Assembly: GCA_016181165.1 (NCBI GenBank)
Contig: JACOZU010000035.1
Span: 1 to 17,083 of the forward strand
Direction: 5' to 3'
Origin: Candidatus Woesebacteria bacterium
GTDB taxonomy: Bacteria > Patescibacteriota > Microgenomatia > UBA8517
DNA length: 17,083 bases
Part shown: positions 6,690 to 13,850 of the stretch, one piece after another
Layout of the letters: every line of letters begins with the position of its first letter
Numbering within the stretch: position 1 is the stretch's first letter
Position numbers and translations under genes: made by a program
The notes under the pieces: model-generated
Database searches by the model: none
What the model saw: the letters and a program-made list of their open reading frames with translations, nothing else
Told to the model about the DNA's origin: nothing

Positions 6690-7010
6690 ATGTTGAAATT
6701 TAAAGTTGGAGACACAGTCAAAATAACGATCGGCAAAGACAAAGGTCGGGAAGGCAAGATCGAAGTTCTTTTCCCGAAGCAGTCCCTGGCCCTCATTCCC
6801 GGGATAAATATTTACAAAAAACACCTGAAGGCTCAGGGGAGGCAAAAAGGGGGAATTTATGAGCTTCCCAGGCCTCTCTCTTTCGGTAAAATTGCCCTGA
6901 TTTGTCCAAAGTGTAAGAAAGTCACCAGGGTAGGCTTTAGAGTCCTTGAAAAGGAGAAAATCAGAGTTTGTGCAAAATGCAAAAAGGAAATAAGCGAAGC
7001 TTCCAAATAA
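6690..7010 (+). CDS. rplX: Ribosomal protein L24 (uL24), zinc-ribbon form
   Basis: L24 starts 50S assembly by binding the 5' end of 23S rRNA. The 106-residue protein has the KOW motif near the N-terminus (FKVGDTVKITIGKDKGREGKI, residues 4-24), the NIYKKHLKAQ segment, and a C-terminal zinc ribbon with CPKC (C72, C75) and CAKC (C94, C97). All four cysteines are present. It is one of the few genes here with a gap before it: a small hairpin and GTTATTCAT precede the ATG and there is no Shine-Dalgarno. The stop shares a base with an ATG at 7010. Confidence 0.96.
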   Translation: MLKFKVGDTVKITIGKDKGREGKIEVLFPKQSLALIPGINIYKKHLKAQGRQKGGIYELPRPLSFGKIALICPKCKKVTRVGFRVLEKEKIRVCAKCKKEISEASK

Positions 7011-7030
7011 TGGATAAGGTGAATAACACG

Positions 7031-7582
7031 ATGAGGACATCGTTGAAAGATAAATACGAAAAGGAAGTTGTTCCTAAACTTAACGAGGAATTTGGGATTA
7101 AAAATCCCATGGCAACACCCAAGGTGGTTAAGGTGGTCGTCAATATGGGGGTGGGAGAGATGACCAAAAGTAAAGAAATCGGTCCGTCTTTAAGCCGAGA
7201 TTTGGCGATGATTACCGGGCAGGCTCCGTCAACGCGGTTGGCTAAGGTTTCCATCGCCACTTTCGGATTGAGGCGCGGCATGCCGGTCGGGCTCTCGACA
7301 ACCTTACGGGGGGGAAGAATGTATGATTTCTTGGACAAGCTCTTTTCCATCGTTTTACCCAGACTCAGAGACTTTAGGGGGGCTCCTACCAAAAGCTTTG
7401 ACACGAAGGGAAATTACACCCTGGGCATGAGCGAACACACGGTTTTTCCCGAAGTCGACCTCGCCAAAGCCAGCGCCCCGCACGGACTGGAGATATCGAT
7501 TGTCACCAATGCCCAAAATCCAGAAAGGGCAAAAAGACTACTTTCTTTATTGGGGATGCCTTTTGAAAAGGAGGAAGAGTAA
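7031..7582 (+). CDS. rplE: Ribosomal protein L5 (uL5)
   Basis: L5 binds 5S rRNA and contacts the P-site tRNA and S13 across the subunits. With ATG 7031 the protein has 183 residues, starting MRTSLKDKYEKEVVPKLNEEF, which matches normal L5 N-termini, and AAGGTG lies 9 nt upstream. ATG 7010, overlapping the rplX stop as TAATG, would add seven residues and is a real alternative; a still longer frame inside rplX is unlikely. Motifs include VVNMGVGE, the GLRRGMPVGLSTTLRG loop, LPRLRDFRGAPTKSFD and GNYTLGMSEHTVFPEVD. Confidence 0.95.
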   Translation: MRTSLKDKYEKEVVPKLNEEFGIKNPMATPKVVKVVVNMGVGEMTKSKEIGPSLSRDLAMITGQAPSTRLAKVSIATFGLRRGMPVGLSTTLRGGRMYDFLDKLFSIVLPRLRDFRGAPTKSFDTKGNYTLGMSEHTVFPEVDLAKASAPHGLEISIVTNAQNPERAKRLLSLLGMPFEKEEE

Positions 7583-7768
7583 ATGTCAACAACGGCCAAA
7601 GAAGTTAAACAGCTTTCAAAACTTAAATATAAGACTAGGTACAGAAACCGATGCCGCCTTTGTGGAAGGAGTCGGGGTTATATGAGAAAATACGGTCTTT
7701 GCCGACTCTGTTTTAGGGAACACGCCCTAAGAGGTGAAATTCCCGGAGTAAGAAAGGCAAGTTGGTAA
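7583..7768 (+). CDS. rpsN: Ribosomal protein S14 (uS14), short zinc-binding type
   Basis: S14 is a late-assembling 30S head protein. This is the 61-residue zinc form, with CRLC (C24, C27) and CRLC (C40, C43) intact, and the usual ending in SW. The start follows the rplE stop directly and has a strong AAGGAGG at 7568-7574 with 8-nt spacing. The N-terminus carries a short Lys-rich leader ([16 protein letters not shown]). It is followed by a 30-nt gap with a hairpin before rpsH. Confidence 0.97.
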   Translation: MSTTAKEVKQLSKLKYKTRYRNRCRLCGRSRGYMRKYGLCRLCFREHALRGEIPGVRKASW

Positions 7769-7792
7769 GCAGAGCTTGACTCTGCTTCGCAG
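7768..7792 (+). promoter_or_regulatory. Hairpin pair before rpsH
   Basis: AGCAGAG (7768-7774) and CTCTGCT (7780-7786) form a perfect 7-bp stem with a CTTGA loop. CTGC (7782-7785) can instead pair with GCAG (7789-7792) around TTC, so the two stems exclude each other. There is no T-run, so it is not a terminator, and no Shine-Dalgarno precedes the rpsH ATG at 7799. Confidence 0.5.
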
Positions 7793-7798
7793 CAAAAT

Positions 7799-8176
7799 AT
7801 GACAAACTATCCGATAGGCGATTTTTTGATAAGAATCAGTAATGCGGCCTTAGCCAAATCAGGCGAAGTCAGCGTGCCGGTAACCAAGCTGGTGAGAGAC
7901 GTGGCCAAAGCTCTTGAGAAGTCAGGCTACTTATCAGAAGTTAAGCAAGAAAAAGGAGTTCTTGTTGCTAAGCTGGCCATCAAAAGAAAAGAACCGGTGA
8001 TGATGAGACTGAAACTAATTTCTAGGCCCGGGCTAAGAATTTATATGGGGGCGGACGAGATAGGCAAGAAGAGGGGCCCTTCCAAGTTTTTGATAACGAC
8101 ACCTAAGGGAATAATGATGTCCAATGAGGCGATAAAAAATCGCCTCGGCGGAGAAGTAATCGCAGAAATCTGGTAA
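7799..8176 (+). CDS. rpsH: Ribosomal protein S8 (uS8)
   Basis: S8 binds the central domain of 16S rRNA and in E. coli represses its own spc operon by binding an rplE leader mimic. The 125 residues show the N-terminal YPIGDFLIRISNAALAKS, the KLVRDVAKALEKSGYL helix, LKLISRPGLRIY and the C-terminal rRNA-binding GIMMSNEAIKNRLGGEVIAEIW. It begins after a 30-nt gap that holds a strong hairpin, and no Shine-Dalgarno is seen. rplF follows after 4 nt. Confidence 0.97.
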   Translation: MTNYPIGDFLIRISNAALAKSGEVSVPVTKLVRDVAKALEKSGYLSEVKQEKGVLVAKLAIKRKEPVMMRLKLISRPGLRIYMGADEIGKKRGPSKFLITTPKGIMMSNEAIKNRLGGEVIAEIW

Positions 8177-8180
8177 AAAT

Positions 8181-8735
8181 ATGAGCAAAATAGGAAAACA
8201 GCCAATAGTTTTGCCCGAAGGAGTGAGTGCCGAAGCTTCGGGAAGCGCAATAACGGTTAATGGGCCAAAAGGAAGCCTGACCAAGAAATTTTCTAGAAAA
8301 GTTATCCTTGAAGTTAAGGAAGGAAAGGTTTTAGTTACGGTTAGCGGTAAAGGTAAGAGCTCAATGAGCGTTTGGGGGGGAGCCCGCTCTATTATTTTTG
8401 GGATGGTCGAAGGAGTTTCCAAGGGTTGGAAAAAGGAGCTAGAATTGGTTGGGATGGGCTACAGGGCCGAGGTTTCCGGCAATACCTTGGTTCTGACGGT
8501 TGGCTACTCCCACCCGGTTAAAATTGAGGCACCCGAAGGAATTAGCCTTAAGGTGGAGAAGTCGGTGATTACGGTTTCCGGGGCGGATAAAGAAATGGTT
8601 GGGCAAATTGCCGCCAATATCAGAGCGGTTCGGCCGCCCGAGCCCTATCAAGGAAAAGGAATAAAATATTTGGACGAGGTCGTCAGAAGAAAGGCCGGTA
8701 AGGCCGCCAAGACGGTTGGCGCACCAACGGGATAA
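8181..8735 (+). CDS. rplF: Ribosomal protein L6 (uL6)
   Basis: L6 lies near the factor-binding site of the 50S. The 184-residue protein has the two repeated alpha/beta domains: MSKIGKQPIVLPEGV with VNGPKGSL in the first, and the second beginning LELVGMGYRAEV with LTVGYSHPV. The conserved C-terminal block is RAVRPPEPYQGKGIKYLDEVVRRKAGKAAK (about residues 150-178). Its ATG comes 4 nt after the rpsH stop; no good Shine-Dalgarno is seen. A TTG inside its end could extend rplR, but that is less likely than the ATG just after the stop. Confidence 0.97.
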   Translation: MSKIGKQPIVLPEGVSAEASGSAITVNGPKGSLTKKFSRKVILEVKEGKVLVTVSGKGKSSMSVWGGARSIIFGMVEGVSKGWKKELELVGMGYRAEVSGNTLVLTVGYSHPVKIEAPEGISLKVEKSVITVSGADKEMVGQIAANIRAVRPPEPYQGKGIKYLDEVVRRKAGKAAKTVGAPTG

Positions 8736-8736
8736 G

Positions 8737-9087
8737 ATGAGAAATAAAATAGAAAAATTTATACAAAGAAAGAAAAAGGTAAGGACGAAGATATCAAAAA
8801 CTTCGCTTCGCCCCAGAATTAGCGTATTTCGTTCAAATCGATATCTATACGCCCAAATAATTGACGACGCAAAGGGCAAAACATTGGTGGCCGCCTCGAG
8901 CCAAGAAAAAGAAGCAAGCACTCTTAAAACAAATATAGAGAAAGCCGGAATAGTTGGTGAGGCTCTGGCAAAGAAGGCGGCCAAGGCTAAAATCAAAAAA
9001 GTCACCTTCGATAGAGGGGGATACAAATATCACGGAATCATTAAAGCTCTGGCCGAAGGAGCACGGAGGGGAGGTTTGGAATTCTGA
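8737..9087 (+). CDS. rplR: Ribosomal protein L18 (uL18)
   Basis: L18 binds 5S rRNA together with L5. With the ATG at 8737 the protein has 116 residues, the usual size. A TTG at 8716 inside rplF would add seven residues (MAHQRDK) that do not look like L18. The basic N-terminal stretch (RNKIEKFIQRKKKVRTKIS) is followed by RPRISVFRSNRYLYAQIIDD, then TLVAASS, and the conserved C-terminus KVTFDRGGYKYHGIIKALAEGARRGGLEF. The start is one base after the rplF stop, and the TGA overlaps the rpsE ATG (TGATG). Confidence 0.96.
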   Translation: MRNKIEKFIQRKKKVRTKISKTSLRPRISVFRSNRYLYAQIIDDAKGKTLVAASSQEKEASTLKTNIEKAGIVGEALAKKAAKAKIKKVTFDRGGYKYHGIIKALAEGARRGGLEF

Positions 9088-9566
9088 TGCAGTATTACCG
9101 TCCCAACCAAATCAAAGAATTCGAAGAAACGGTTGTTCAGATAAATAGAATCTCCAAAAAAACCAAGGGAGGAAATCAAATCCGTTTCTCGGCTTTGGTT
9201 GTTGTCGGGGACAAAAAAGGCAAGGTCGGCGTGGGTTTAGCTAAGGCAACGGACGTCAGACACGCCATCGGGAAAGCCATTGCCCAAGCTAAAAAGCACC
9301 TGATTATAGTTCCTTTAAGAGGAACAACCATCCCCTACTCAGTTAACGAGAAGTTTTCGGCCGCCCACATTCTTTTAAAGCCGGCTCCGCCGGGGTCCGG
9401 AATTATTGCCGGAGGGCCGATGCGGGTGGTGATTGAGGCGGCTGGGATTAGGGACGCTTCGGGAAAAATCTTAGGGACAAAAAATAAAATTTCCAACGTT
9501 TATGCGACGCTCAAAGCCCTGGAAACAATTTCGGAAATAGTTAGAAGAAAGGAAAAAGGGGTCTAA
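9087..9566 (+). CDS. rpsE: Ribosomal protein S5 (uS5)
   Basis: S5 acts in decoding fidelity and in the mRNA entry helicase. The 159 residues include the N-terminal dsRNA-binding-like domain (VVQINRISKKTKGGNQIRFSALVVVGDKKGKVGVGLAKA) and the C-terminal domain with the conserved LLKPAPPGSGIIAGGPMRVVIEAAGI segment around residues 95-120. It overlaps rplR by one base. In most bacteria rpmD (L30) comes next; here rplO begins 5 nt after the rpsE stop. Confidence 0.97.
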   Translation: MQYYRPNQIKEFEETVVQINRISKKTKGGNQIRFSALVVVGDKKGKVGVGLAKATDVRHAIGKAIAQAKKHLIIVPLRGTTIPYSVNEKFSAAHILLKPAPPGSGIIAGGPMRVVIEAAGIRDASGKILGTKNKISNVYATLKALETISEIVRRKEKGV

Positions 9567-9571
9567 TCATA

Positions 9572-10021
9572 ATGATTACCCTTCCAAAAGTCAAAGAAAG
9601 AAGCGCCAAAAGGTTGGGGCGTGGGCGGGGTTCCGGAAAAGGGGGACACACGGTCGGTCGTGGCCAAAAAGGACAGAAGGCAAGGGGGAGTATTGGCATT
9701 TTGTTTGAGGGAATTAAAGTCAAGAAGTCTTTAATTAAAAAATTGCCTCTTCAAAGAGGTAAAGGCAAAAATTCACCTTCGGCTTCCCCCATCATTGTCA
9801 AACTAGCCTACCTCAATCTTTTGCCGGCAGGGTCCAAGATTAATTTGGAAATACTAACTAAAGAGGGTATCGTTAAAAGGCAAGACGCCGAGGAGTTTGG
9901 GTTAAAAATTCTTGGGGATGGGGATATTGCCAAGAAGTTTACGGTTGAAATTCCAATTTCAAAAAACGCCGCCAAGAAAATTGAGGCAGTCGGCGGCCAA
10001 GTCATAGGAAGCAAAAAATAA
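9572..10021 (+). CDS. rplO: Ribosomal protein L15 (uL15)
   Basis: L15 is a 50S protein that threads through 23S rRNA. The 149-residue product has the Gly/Lys/Arg-rich extended N-terminus (KRLGRGRGSGKGGHTVGRGQKGQKAR, residues ~12-37) and the globular C-terminal half with LLPAGSKINLEILTKEG, LKILGDGDI and AVGGQVI. It follows rpsE directly, with rpmD absent. Its TAA shares a base with the secY ATG (TAATG). Confidence 0.96.
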   Translation: MITLPKVKERSAKRLGRGRGSGKGGHTVGRGQKGQKARGSIGILFEGIKVKKSLIKKLPLQRGKGKNSPSASPIIVKLAYLNLLPAGSKINLEILTKEGIVKRQDAEEFGLKILGDGDIAKKFTVEIPISKNAAKKIEAVGGQVIGSKK

Positions 10022-11304
10022 TGCTAAGCGCCGTTGCCCATTTTTTTTCAAAAATTGTCTCTTCTTCCGAAACGAGAAAGAAAATAATCGTGACCGCGGT
10101 CGTGCTTCTGGTTTTTAGATTCGTTGCCCACATTCCGGCGTCGGGAATTGATAGGACAAGTTTGCAGGCGCTTTTTCTGGGAAGCCCGCTTCTATCGCTT
10201 CTTGATGTTTTTTCGGGGGGGACCTTGGCCAACTTTTCGATTATGGCCTTGGGCCTAAACCCCTACATCAACGCCTCAATTATCATGCAACTTTTGACTT
10301 ATGTCATTCCCTCCCTGGAAGAACTTTCCAAAGAAGGCGAATACGGGCAGGAGAAGATCAATCAATATACCCGGTTTCTGACCATTCCCTTGGCGGCAAT
10401 GCAGGCCTTCGGCATGTACTCGCTGCTAAGGAGCCAGGGAATTCTTACGACTCTCTCTCCCCTAGCCCTTTTTTCCTTGATTTTAACCATGACGGCGGGA
10501 ACCGTTTTTGCCGTCTGGTTGGGAGAGTTAATCACCGAATACGGTTTTTCAAACGGCGTTTCCATTCTGATTTTTGCCGGTATTATCGCCAGGCTGCCCG
10601 TCGTCATTGGCCAGTCGGTTACGGCCGTTCAGACCCAAGACATGATGAAAATTGCCGTCTTTCTGGGTTTGGCTGTCGTTATCGTCGGCCTAATCGTTTT
10701 TATGAATGAAGCGGTCAGAAGAGTCCCGATAAGCTATGCCCGGCGTGTCGGGCGGGGAGTTTCCCCTTTTAACTCTTATCTTCCTTTAAGGCTCAACCAG
10801 GCGGGAGTGATCCCGATTATCTTTGCGGTCTCCCTGGTTCTCTTGCCATCGATTGTCAGCCAATTTCTGACTGGAATTAATAACGCCCGGCTTGCCAATT
10901 TGGCGGCAGGAATTGTCGCCGCCTTTAATCCCCAGTCCTTGGTCTATAACGCCCTTTACTTCCTTCTGGTTTTCGGCTTCACCTACTTCTATACCGCCGT
11001 CGTTTTTAACCCGACAAAAATTGCCGAAAATCTTCAAAAAAACGGAGGCTTTGTTCCCGGAATTAGGCCGGGGACGGCCACTTCTTCCTACCTCTCCTTT
11101 GTCTTAAATCGAATTACCTTAATCGGAGCTTCTTTTTTGGGTTTTGTCGCCATCCTCCCCTCTTTCTTCCAGAACTTCGTCGGGGTGGCTAATTTGGCTA
11201 TCGGCGGAACCGGAATTCTCATCGTCGTCTCGGTGGTCCTTGAGGTCACCCGGGAACTTGAGGCCCAACTCGTCATGCGAAGGTACGAAGGATTTGTGAG
11301 ATGA
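10021..11304 (+). CDS. secY: Protein translocase channel subunit SecY
   Basis: SecY is the membrane channel for protein export and membrane insertion. The 427 residues and about ten hydrophobic segments match the family. The first helix follows ETRKKIIVTAVVLLVFR; the plug region after it contains SLLDVFSGGTLANFSIMALGLNPYINASIIMQL (residues ~60-95). Cytoplasmic loops carry EGEYGQEKINQYTR, the conserved PLRLNQAGVIPIIFA and GGFVPGIRPG. No signal peptide is needed. It is placed in spc order after rplO and overlaps adk as ATGA. Confidence 0.98.
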   Translation: MLSAVAHFFSKIVSSSETRKKIIVTAVVLLVFRFVAHIPASGIDRTSLQALFLGSPLLSLLDVFSGGTLANFSIMALGLNPYINASIIMQLLTYVIPSLEELSKEGEYGQEKINQYTRFLTIPLAAMQAFGMYSLLRSQGILTTLSPLALFSLILTMTAGTVFAVWLGELITEYGFSNGVSILIFAGIIARLPVVIGQSVTAVQTQDMMKIAVFLGLAVVIVGLIVFMNEAVRRVPISYARRVGRGVSPFNSYLPLRLNQAGVIPIIFAVSLVLLPSIVSQFLTGINNARLANLAAGIVAAFNPQSLVYNALYFLLVFGFTYFYTAVVFNPTKIAENLQKNGGFVPGIRPGTATSSYLSFVLNRITLIGASFLGFVAILPSFFQNFVGVANLAIGGTGILIVVSVVLEVTRELEAQLVMRRYEGFVR

Positions 11305-11942
11305 ATATCATCATTCTTGGCCCCCAAGCTTCTGGCAAAGGGACACAGGCAAAGCTTCTTTCCGAAGGGCTCGGGCTTTTCTATTTTGAATCCGGCAATT
11401 TTTTGAGGGAAAAAGCAGAGCGTGATCCTCGAATTGACGAAATAATCAATAAAAGAGGGGAGCTTTTGCCGGACGAGGAAACTTTTAACCTAGTTCGGGA
11501 CTACCTTAAAGAGAAAGTCCCCACACTCGATAATTTTATTTTAGATGGCTACCCTAGGAGTTTAAAACAATACCAGCTTCTAATCGATTGGCTAAAAGAA
11601 GAAGGCAAAAAAATTGATTTAGCCATACTTCTTAATATTAGTGACCAAGAAGCGGTCAGACGCCTTTCGGCAAGGGTGGTTTGCGAGAAGTGTGGCTCGG
11701 TTTATAACCTGATTACAAATCCTCCACCCGGGGGAAAATGTCAGTGCGGTGGAAACTTAACCCAAAGACCGGACGATCGACCCGAAGCTATCGAAAAAAG
11801 ACTCCAAACCTATCATGCAACCACGGCCCCCCTTATCGAGGTTCTTAAAAAAGATGGAATTTTGGTTGAAGTGGACGGGGAGCGCCCGATTGCAGTGATC
11901 TCTGACGATTTATTAAAAATTGTGGCCGGCCATGGAGAATAA
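11301..11942 (+). CDS. adk: Adenylate kinase
   Basis: Adenylate kinase interconverts ATP + AMP and 2 ADP in the cytoplasm. The 213 residues contain the P-loop GPQASGKGTQ (7-16), SGNFLR (31-36) and DGYPRS (82-87). The LID resembles the zinc-binding type: CEKC (C128, C131) and a second pair C147/C149. That pair is spaced CxC instead of the usual CxxC, one residue shorter than, for example, Bacillus. Downstream RPDDRPEAIEKRL is typical. The ATG overlaps the secY stop (ATGA), and its end overlaps map by 11 nt. Confidence 0.96.
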   Translation: MNIIILGPQASGKGTQAKLLSEGLGLFYFESGNFLREKAERDPRIDEIINKRGELLPDEETFNLVRDYLKEKVPTLDNFILDGYPRSLKQYQLLIDWLKEEGKKIDLAILLNISDQEAVRRLSARVVCEKCGSVYNLITNPPPGGKCQCGGNLTQRPDDRPEAIEKRLQTYHATTAPLIEVLKKDGILVEVDGERPIAVISDDLLKIVAGHGE

Positions 11943-12687
11943 GATTTTCGTCAAATCCCCCGGGGACATTCAAAAAATGGCCGAAGGAGGCAAGAAACTT
12001 GCCAAAATTAAAAAATCCCTTAAGAGAGCGGTTTGCCTGGGGGCAACGGCGGGGGAAATCGAAGAGCTGGCCGCCCACCTCATTAAAGAAGAAGGGGGAA
12101 AGCCTTCTTTTATGATGGTTCCTAACTATCAATGGGCAACTTGCATCAACGTCAACAAAGGCTTGGTCCACGGGATCCCCAAGCCCGAAATAGTTTTTAA
12201 AAAGGGCGATGTTGTCAGCGTCGATGTTGGCCTTTTTTATCAAGGTTTTCATACGGATACCTCTTTTAGTCTGGGTCTTGAGGCGGAAGGAGCAAAAGAG
12301 TTTCTTGCCGCAGGCGACGAGGCCCTAAAAAAGGCAATTAAGACCGCTAAGGCCGGAAACTATATTTTTGATATCTCCAAAGCAATTGAAGAGACTGTAC
12401 TTGCCGGCGGCTATCGTCCCATCCGGGCCCTGGTTGGCCACGGAGTCGGCAGGCACCTCCACGAAGGGCCCCAAATCCCCTGTTTTACGAATGGGAGGAG
12501 GGAAGAAAGTCCAAGAATCGTTCCCGGCATGGCTTTGGCGATTGAGGTGATGTATACCCAAGGCTCTGGCGAGGTAGAAGTCGGCCGTGATGGGTGGACA
12601 ATTTCCATGCGTGATGGTAAAATATCAGCGCTTTTCGAAGAGACCGTGGCGGTAACTTCCCACGGTCCTCTTGTTTTGACTGGGTAA
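11932..12687 (+). CDS. map: Methionine aminopeptidase, type I
   Basis: This enzyme removes the initiator Met from new proteins. With ATG 11932 the product has 251 residues starting MENKIFVKSPGDI; a TTG at 11920 would add four residues. The five metal ligands of the pita-bread fold are all visible: D98 (SVDVG), D109 (HTDTS), H170 (GHGVGRHLHE), E205 (AIEVM) and E236 (FEETV). H80 in LVHGIP and H177 are also present. The residue after E236 is Glu where E. coli has His. There is no N-terminal zinc-finger extension. It overlaps adk by 11 nt. Confidence 0.96.
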   Translation: MENKIFVKSPGDIQKMAEGGKKLAKIKKSLKRAVCLGATAGEIEELAAHLIKEEGGKPSFMMVPNYQWATCINVNKGLVHGIPKPEIVFKKGDVVSVDVGLFYQGFHTDTSFSLGLEAEGAKEFLAAGDEALKKAIKTAKAGNYIFDISKAIEETVLAGGYRPIRALVGHGVGRHLHEGPQIPCFTNGRREESPRIVPGMALAIEVMYTQGSGEVEVGRDGWTISMRDGKISALFEETVAVTSHGPLVLTG

Positions 12688-12690
12688 ATT

Positions 12691-12906
12691 ATGCAAAACA
12701 CGGATACGACTGAAATTGATGGAACTGTGCTTGCGGCACTACCAAATACTATGTTTAGGGTAGAGCTCATTGACGGCAGAACCGTTCTTGCCACCCTAAA
12801 AGGGAGGCTCAGGCGCAATTACATCAGAATTTTTCCGGGGGACAAGGTAAAGATAGAGATGACTCGGTACGACGAGGAAAGAGGCAGAATAGTCTACAAG
12901 TATTGA
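12691..12906 (+). CDS. infA: Translation initiation factor IF-1
   Basis: IF-1 binds the 30S A site during initiation. The 71-residue OB-fold protein shows the family blocks: IDGTVLAALPNTMFRVEL, the RTVLATLKGRLRRNYIRI segment and PGDKVKIEMT, then RGRIVYKY at the end. The start is 3 nt after the map stop with no Shine-Dalgarno. Its TGA stop lies within a perfect 8-bp inverted repeat. The map-infA-rpmJ order is the common bacterial arrangement. Confidence 0.97.
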   Translation: MQNTDTTEIDGTVLAALPNTMFRVELIDGRTVLATLKGRLRRNYIRIFPGDKVKIEMTRYDEERGRIVYKY

Positions 12907-12915
12907 AAATACTTG
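12897..12915 (+). promoter_or_regulatory. Hairpin across the infA stop, before rpmJ
   Basis: CAAGTATT (12897-12904) pairs perfectly with AATACTTG (12908-12915) around GAA. The infA TGA (12904-12906) is in the stem-loop. No T-run follows, so this is unlikely to be a terminator. The rpmJ ATG is 16 nt after the stem with an A/T-rich linker and no Shine-Dalgarno. Confidence 0.45.
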
Positions 12916-12931
12916 GTTATCCTAAATATTT

Positions 12932-13045
12932 ATGAAAGTAGTTTCATCCATACAGAAGCGTTGTAAAGACTGCAAAATTGTCAAAAGGCATGGGGTTTTA
13001 TATGTCATCTGCAAAAACCCCCGGCACAAACAAAAGCAGGGCTAA
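12932..13045 (+). CDS. rpmJ: Ribosomal protein L36 (bL36), zinc-binding form
   Basis: L36 is the smallest 50S protein, with a zinc-ribbon-like fold near the factor-binding site. The 37-residue product ends KQKQG and has all four ligands: C11 and C14 (CKDC), C27 and H32. The middle has the usual KIVKRHG motif. It sits between infA and rpsM, as in most bacteria. It starts after a 25-nt gap carrying a hairpin; no Shine-Dalgarno is visible. Confidence 0.96.
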   Translation: MKVVSSIQKRCKDCKIVKRHGVLYVICKNPRHKQKQG

Positions 13046-13068
13046 ATTTTGACGAAGTCTTATTAAAT

Positions 13069-13482
13069 ATGGCTAGAATTGCTGGAATAGAACTAGTTGA
13101 TAATTGGAGAGTCGATTACGCCCTAACAAGAATCAAGGGTATAGGCTGGTCGTTGTCTAAAAGTATTCTTGCTTCCCTCAAAATTGACCCTTCAAAAAAG
13201 TTGACGGGGCTAAGCCCGGAAGAACTGGCAAAAATTTCAACAAAATTGGACGAATACTCAATCGAAGGAGAACTGGCCAGGGGCGTCAAGGGAAATATTT
13301 CAAGGCTGCAAACAATCGGTTCTTACAGGGGAGGACGGCATTTAAAAAATTTACCAGCGAGGGGACAACGAACCAGAACCAATGCCAGAACCAAAAGAGG
13401 TAAGAGAAAAACCGTCGGCGCCTTTAAAAAAGAAGTCTTGACACAAATGAAAGACGTTAGGGGTGAGGAGGAGAAGAAATAA
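13069..13482 (+). CDS. rpsM: Ribosomal protein S13 (uS13)
   Basis: S13 is in the 30S head and contacts the P-site tRNA and the 50S via L5. The 137 residues include MARIAGIELVDNWRVDYALTRIKGIG at the N-terminus with the helix-hairpin-helix-like region, SRLQTIGSYRGGRH, and the tRNA-contacting tail ARGQRTRTNARTKRGKRKT. An additional ~20-residue Lys/Glu tail follows (GAFKKEVLTQMKDVRGEEEKK). The start comes after 23 nt containing only a weak 3-bp hairpin and no Shine-Dalgarno. Its TAA shares a base with the rpsK ATG (TAATG). Confidence 0.97.
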   Translation: MARIAGIELVDNWRVDYALTRIKGIGWSLSKSILASLKIDPSKKLTGLSPEELAKISTKLDEYSIEGELARGVKGNISRLQTIGSYRGGRHLKNLPARGQRTRTNARTKRGKRKTVGAFKKEVLTQMKDVRGEEEKK

Positions 13483-13847
13483 TGGCCGCCAAAAAATCGA
13501 TTACTACGGGAAGAATTTATATTTCGGCGTCTTTTAACAATACCTTAATTACCGTCACCGACGAGAAGGGAGCAGTCATTGCCTGGGGCTCATCTGGGGC
13601 CGCGGGCTTTAAGGGAACAAGGAAGGCCACTCCTTATGCGGCCACGACCGCGGTCGAGAAAGTGATTAAGAAAGCCAAAGACGATTACGGAGTGGGCGAA
13701 GTGGAAATCTATGTCAAAGGGCCAGGACCAGGGAGGGATGCGGCCCTGAGGGCGATTCGCGCCCAGGGAATAAAGATTTCTCTTATCGCCGATATTACAC
13801 CCATTCCCCACAACGGCCCGAGGCCAAAAAAGAAAAGGAGAGTCTGA
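13482..13847 (+). CDS. rpsK: Ribosomal protein S11 (uS11)
   Basis: S11 is on the 30S platform and contacts mRNA near the E site. The 121 residues are canonical: GRIYISASFNNTLITVTDEKG, the WGSSGAAGFKGTRKATPYAA motif near residues 35-54, VKGPGPGRDAALRAIRAQGI and the C-terminal ITPIPHNGPRPKKKRRV. It is coupled to rpsM by TAATG. A 26-nt gap with a hairpin separates it from rpsD. Confidence 0.97.
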   Translation: MAAKKSITTGRIYISASFNNTLITVTDEKGAVIAWGSSGAAGFKGTRKATPYAATTAVEKVIKKAKDDYGVGEVEIYVKGPGPGRDAALRAIRAQGIKISLIADITPIPHNGPRPKKKRRV

Positions 13848-13850
13848 TTT

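Noticed and set aside
8716..8736. TTG starts upstream of rplR (8716), map (11920) and rpsI (16208)
   Set aside because: Each adds a few non-homologous residues; the ATG a little downstream matches the family N-terminus.
13051..13059. GAC-GAA-GTC before rpsM as a full hairpin
   Set aside because: Only three pairs, so it is too weak to annotate, though its 9-nt distance to the ATG fits the wider pattern.
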